Positions 5,335 to 5,692 of a DNA stretch of 5,692 nt are shown piece by piece; the stretch's first letter is position 1, and each line of letters begins with the position of its first letter. The notes under the pieces are model-generated. The model ran no database searches. It was not told the origin of the DNA and saw only the letters and a list, made by a program, of their open reading frames with translations. This DNA comes from Verrucomicrobiota bacterium (GTDB lineage: Bacteria; Verrucomicrobiota; Verrucomicrobiia; Limisphaerales; UBA1412), in contig JAFZAR010000070.1 of NCBI GenBank assembly GCA_017557085.1, positions 1 through 5,692 of the forward strand, read 5' to 3'. The position numbers were made by a program, and so were the translations under genes.

Positions 5335-5692
5335 ATGGATTGGCGAAAGATCCCGTTTACAGGAAGAAAAGCACTCTTAGATTGTATCCAAGATACAGGA
5401 GCCGAAGTTTTGGTTTCAAAAGGGTGCTTTTTTCTTATTTCTTCCAAAGCCAATAAAGATCAAACAAGAGAAGTTATAAAGAAAATATCTTTGGAAGGTT
5501 TGGACAGTATTGGCGAATTGATCCACACTTCTTCGCAGAGTTACCGGAGCATTTATAGTTTTCGCATGGAAAATAAGAATGGAGATGTCTATTTTATCAA
5601 AAAAATTTGCAGGAAATCTCCATTGTATTGGTTCCATAATCTTTTTCGATACGCAAGTTCGATACGCGGAGAAATCGCTGCGGAACGCCTGA
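5335..5692 (+). CDS. Lipopolysaccharide core kinase, WaaP/InaA family (partial, 3' end beyond the right edge)
   Basis: The frame opens at the ATG at 5335 and runs 119 complete codons to the window edge without a stop. The first 80 residues are not distinctive. From residue 84 the protein reads VYFIKKI, then WFHNLFRYASS and RGEIAAERL (111-119). This resembles the start of the kinase fold in WaaP/InaA (Kdo kinase-like) proteins: a beta-strand lysine for ATP (Lys89 or Lys90), an arginine-rich linker and a helix with a conserved Glu (Glu113). Such enzymes phosphorylate LPS inner-core sugars at the inner face of the membrane. The catalytic loop and DFG-like motif would be outside the window, so activity cannot be judged. 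The ATG is the only in-frame start after the upstream stop at 5293-5295, apart from an unlikely CTG. No clear ribosome binding site is seen. GC content is about 38 percent by hand count, well below the other genes, and leucine and lysine codons favour TTG, CTT and AAA. Confidence 0.65.
   Translation, partial: MDWRKIPFTGRKALLDCIQDTGAEVLVSKGCFFLISSKANKDQTREVIKKISLEGLDSIGELIHTSSQSYRSIYSFRMENKNGDVYFIKKICRKSPLYWFHNLFRYASSIRGEIAAERL
5645..5667 (+). repeat. Short direct repeat inside the kinase gene
   Basis: TTCGATACGC occurs at 5645-5654 and again at 5658-5667, a 13-base period with a three-base spacer. The two copies are read in different frames, giving FRYA and SSIR. It is probably a chance or slippage feature within coding sequence. 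Confidence 0.4.

Noticed and set aside
5416..5637. 73-residue minus-strand frame near the right edge
   Set aside because: It lies opposite the WaaP/InaA-like frame, which is longer, stays open to the edge and has family-like motifs.
1..5692. CRISPR array, tRNA, rRNA, insertion sequence or phage feature
   Set aside because: No repeated spacer-repeat units, tRNA cloverleaf, rRNA signature, transposase or terminal inverted repeats were seen.

Overview
The window reads as ordinary chromosomal DNA from a Gram-negative bacterium. Two genes for lipopolysaccharide (LPS) inner-core chemistry sit at its edges: a heptose-phosphate kinase (hldE/rfaE-like) cut by the left edge and a WaaP/InaA-type LPS kinase cut by the right edge. 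Between them lie a complete valyl-tRNA synthetase gene and a two-gene sugar-metabolism cassette. A TIM-barrel sugar phosphate isomerase/epimerase followed closely by a Gfo/Idh/MocA oxidoreductase is especially common in the Planctomycetota-Verrucomicrobiota-Lentisphaerota group. The wording of several isomerase and ValRS motifs also resembles what I remember from that group. The taxonomic guess is therefore PVC (Lentisphaerota or Verrucomicrobiota), tentative, with no database search behind it.

Layout: 1-518 (minus strand), 5' part of an hldE-like gene, 172 codons. 519-703, divergent intergenic region with a good sigma70-type promoter facing hldE, a much weaker candidate facing valS, and a strong Shine-Dalgarno-like sequence with no start codon after it. 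704-3352 (plus), valS, intact, with its HIGH and KMSKS signatures, editing domain and C-terminal coiled-coil arm. 3353-3417, a compact spacer with a 12-bp perfect palindrome and an overlapping 10-bp hairpin, which could be a valS terminator, a regulated promoter for the next genes, or both. 3418-4248 (plus), sugar phosphate isomerase/epimerase family protein. 4270-5295 (plus), Gfo/Idh/MocA oxidoreductase, 21 bases downstream and preceded by a clear ribosome binding site. 5335-5692 (plus), start of an AT-rich gene for a WaaP/InaA-family kinase.

How the genes fit together: the isomerase and oxidoreductase very likely form one transcription unit acting on a sugar or cyclitol whose identity cannot be read from the sequence. 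HldE would make the ADP-heptose precursor of the LPS core, and WaaP-type kinases phosphorylate core heptose, so the two edge genes suggest an envelope-biosynthesis neighbourhood interrupted by housekeeping and catabolic genes. I did not find a clearly novel system. The items most worth a second look are the 3353-3394 regulatory spacer, the orphan Shine-Dalgarno sequence upstream of valS and the abrupt fall in GC content at the last gene.
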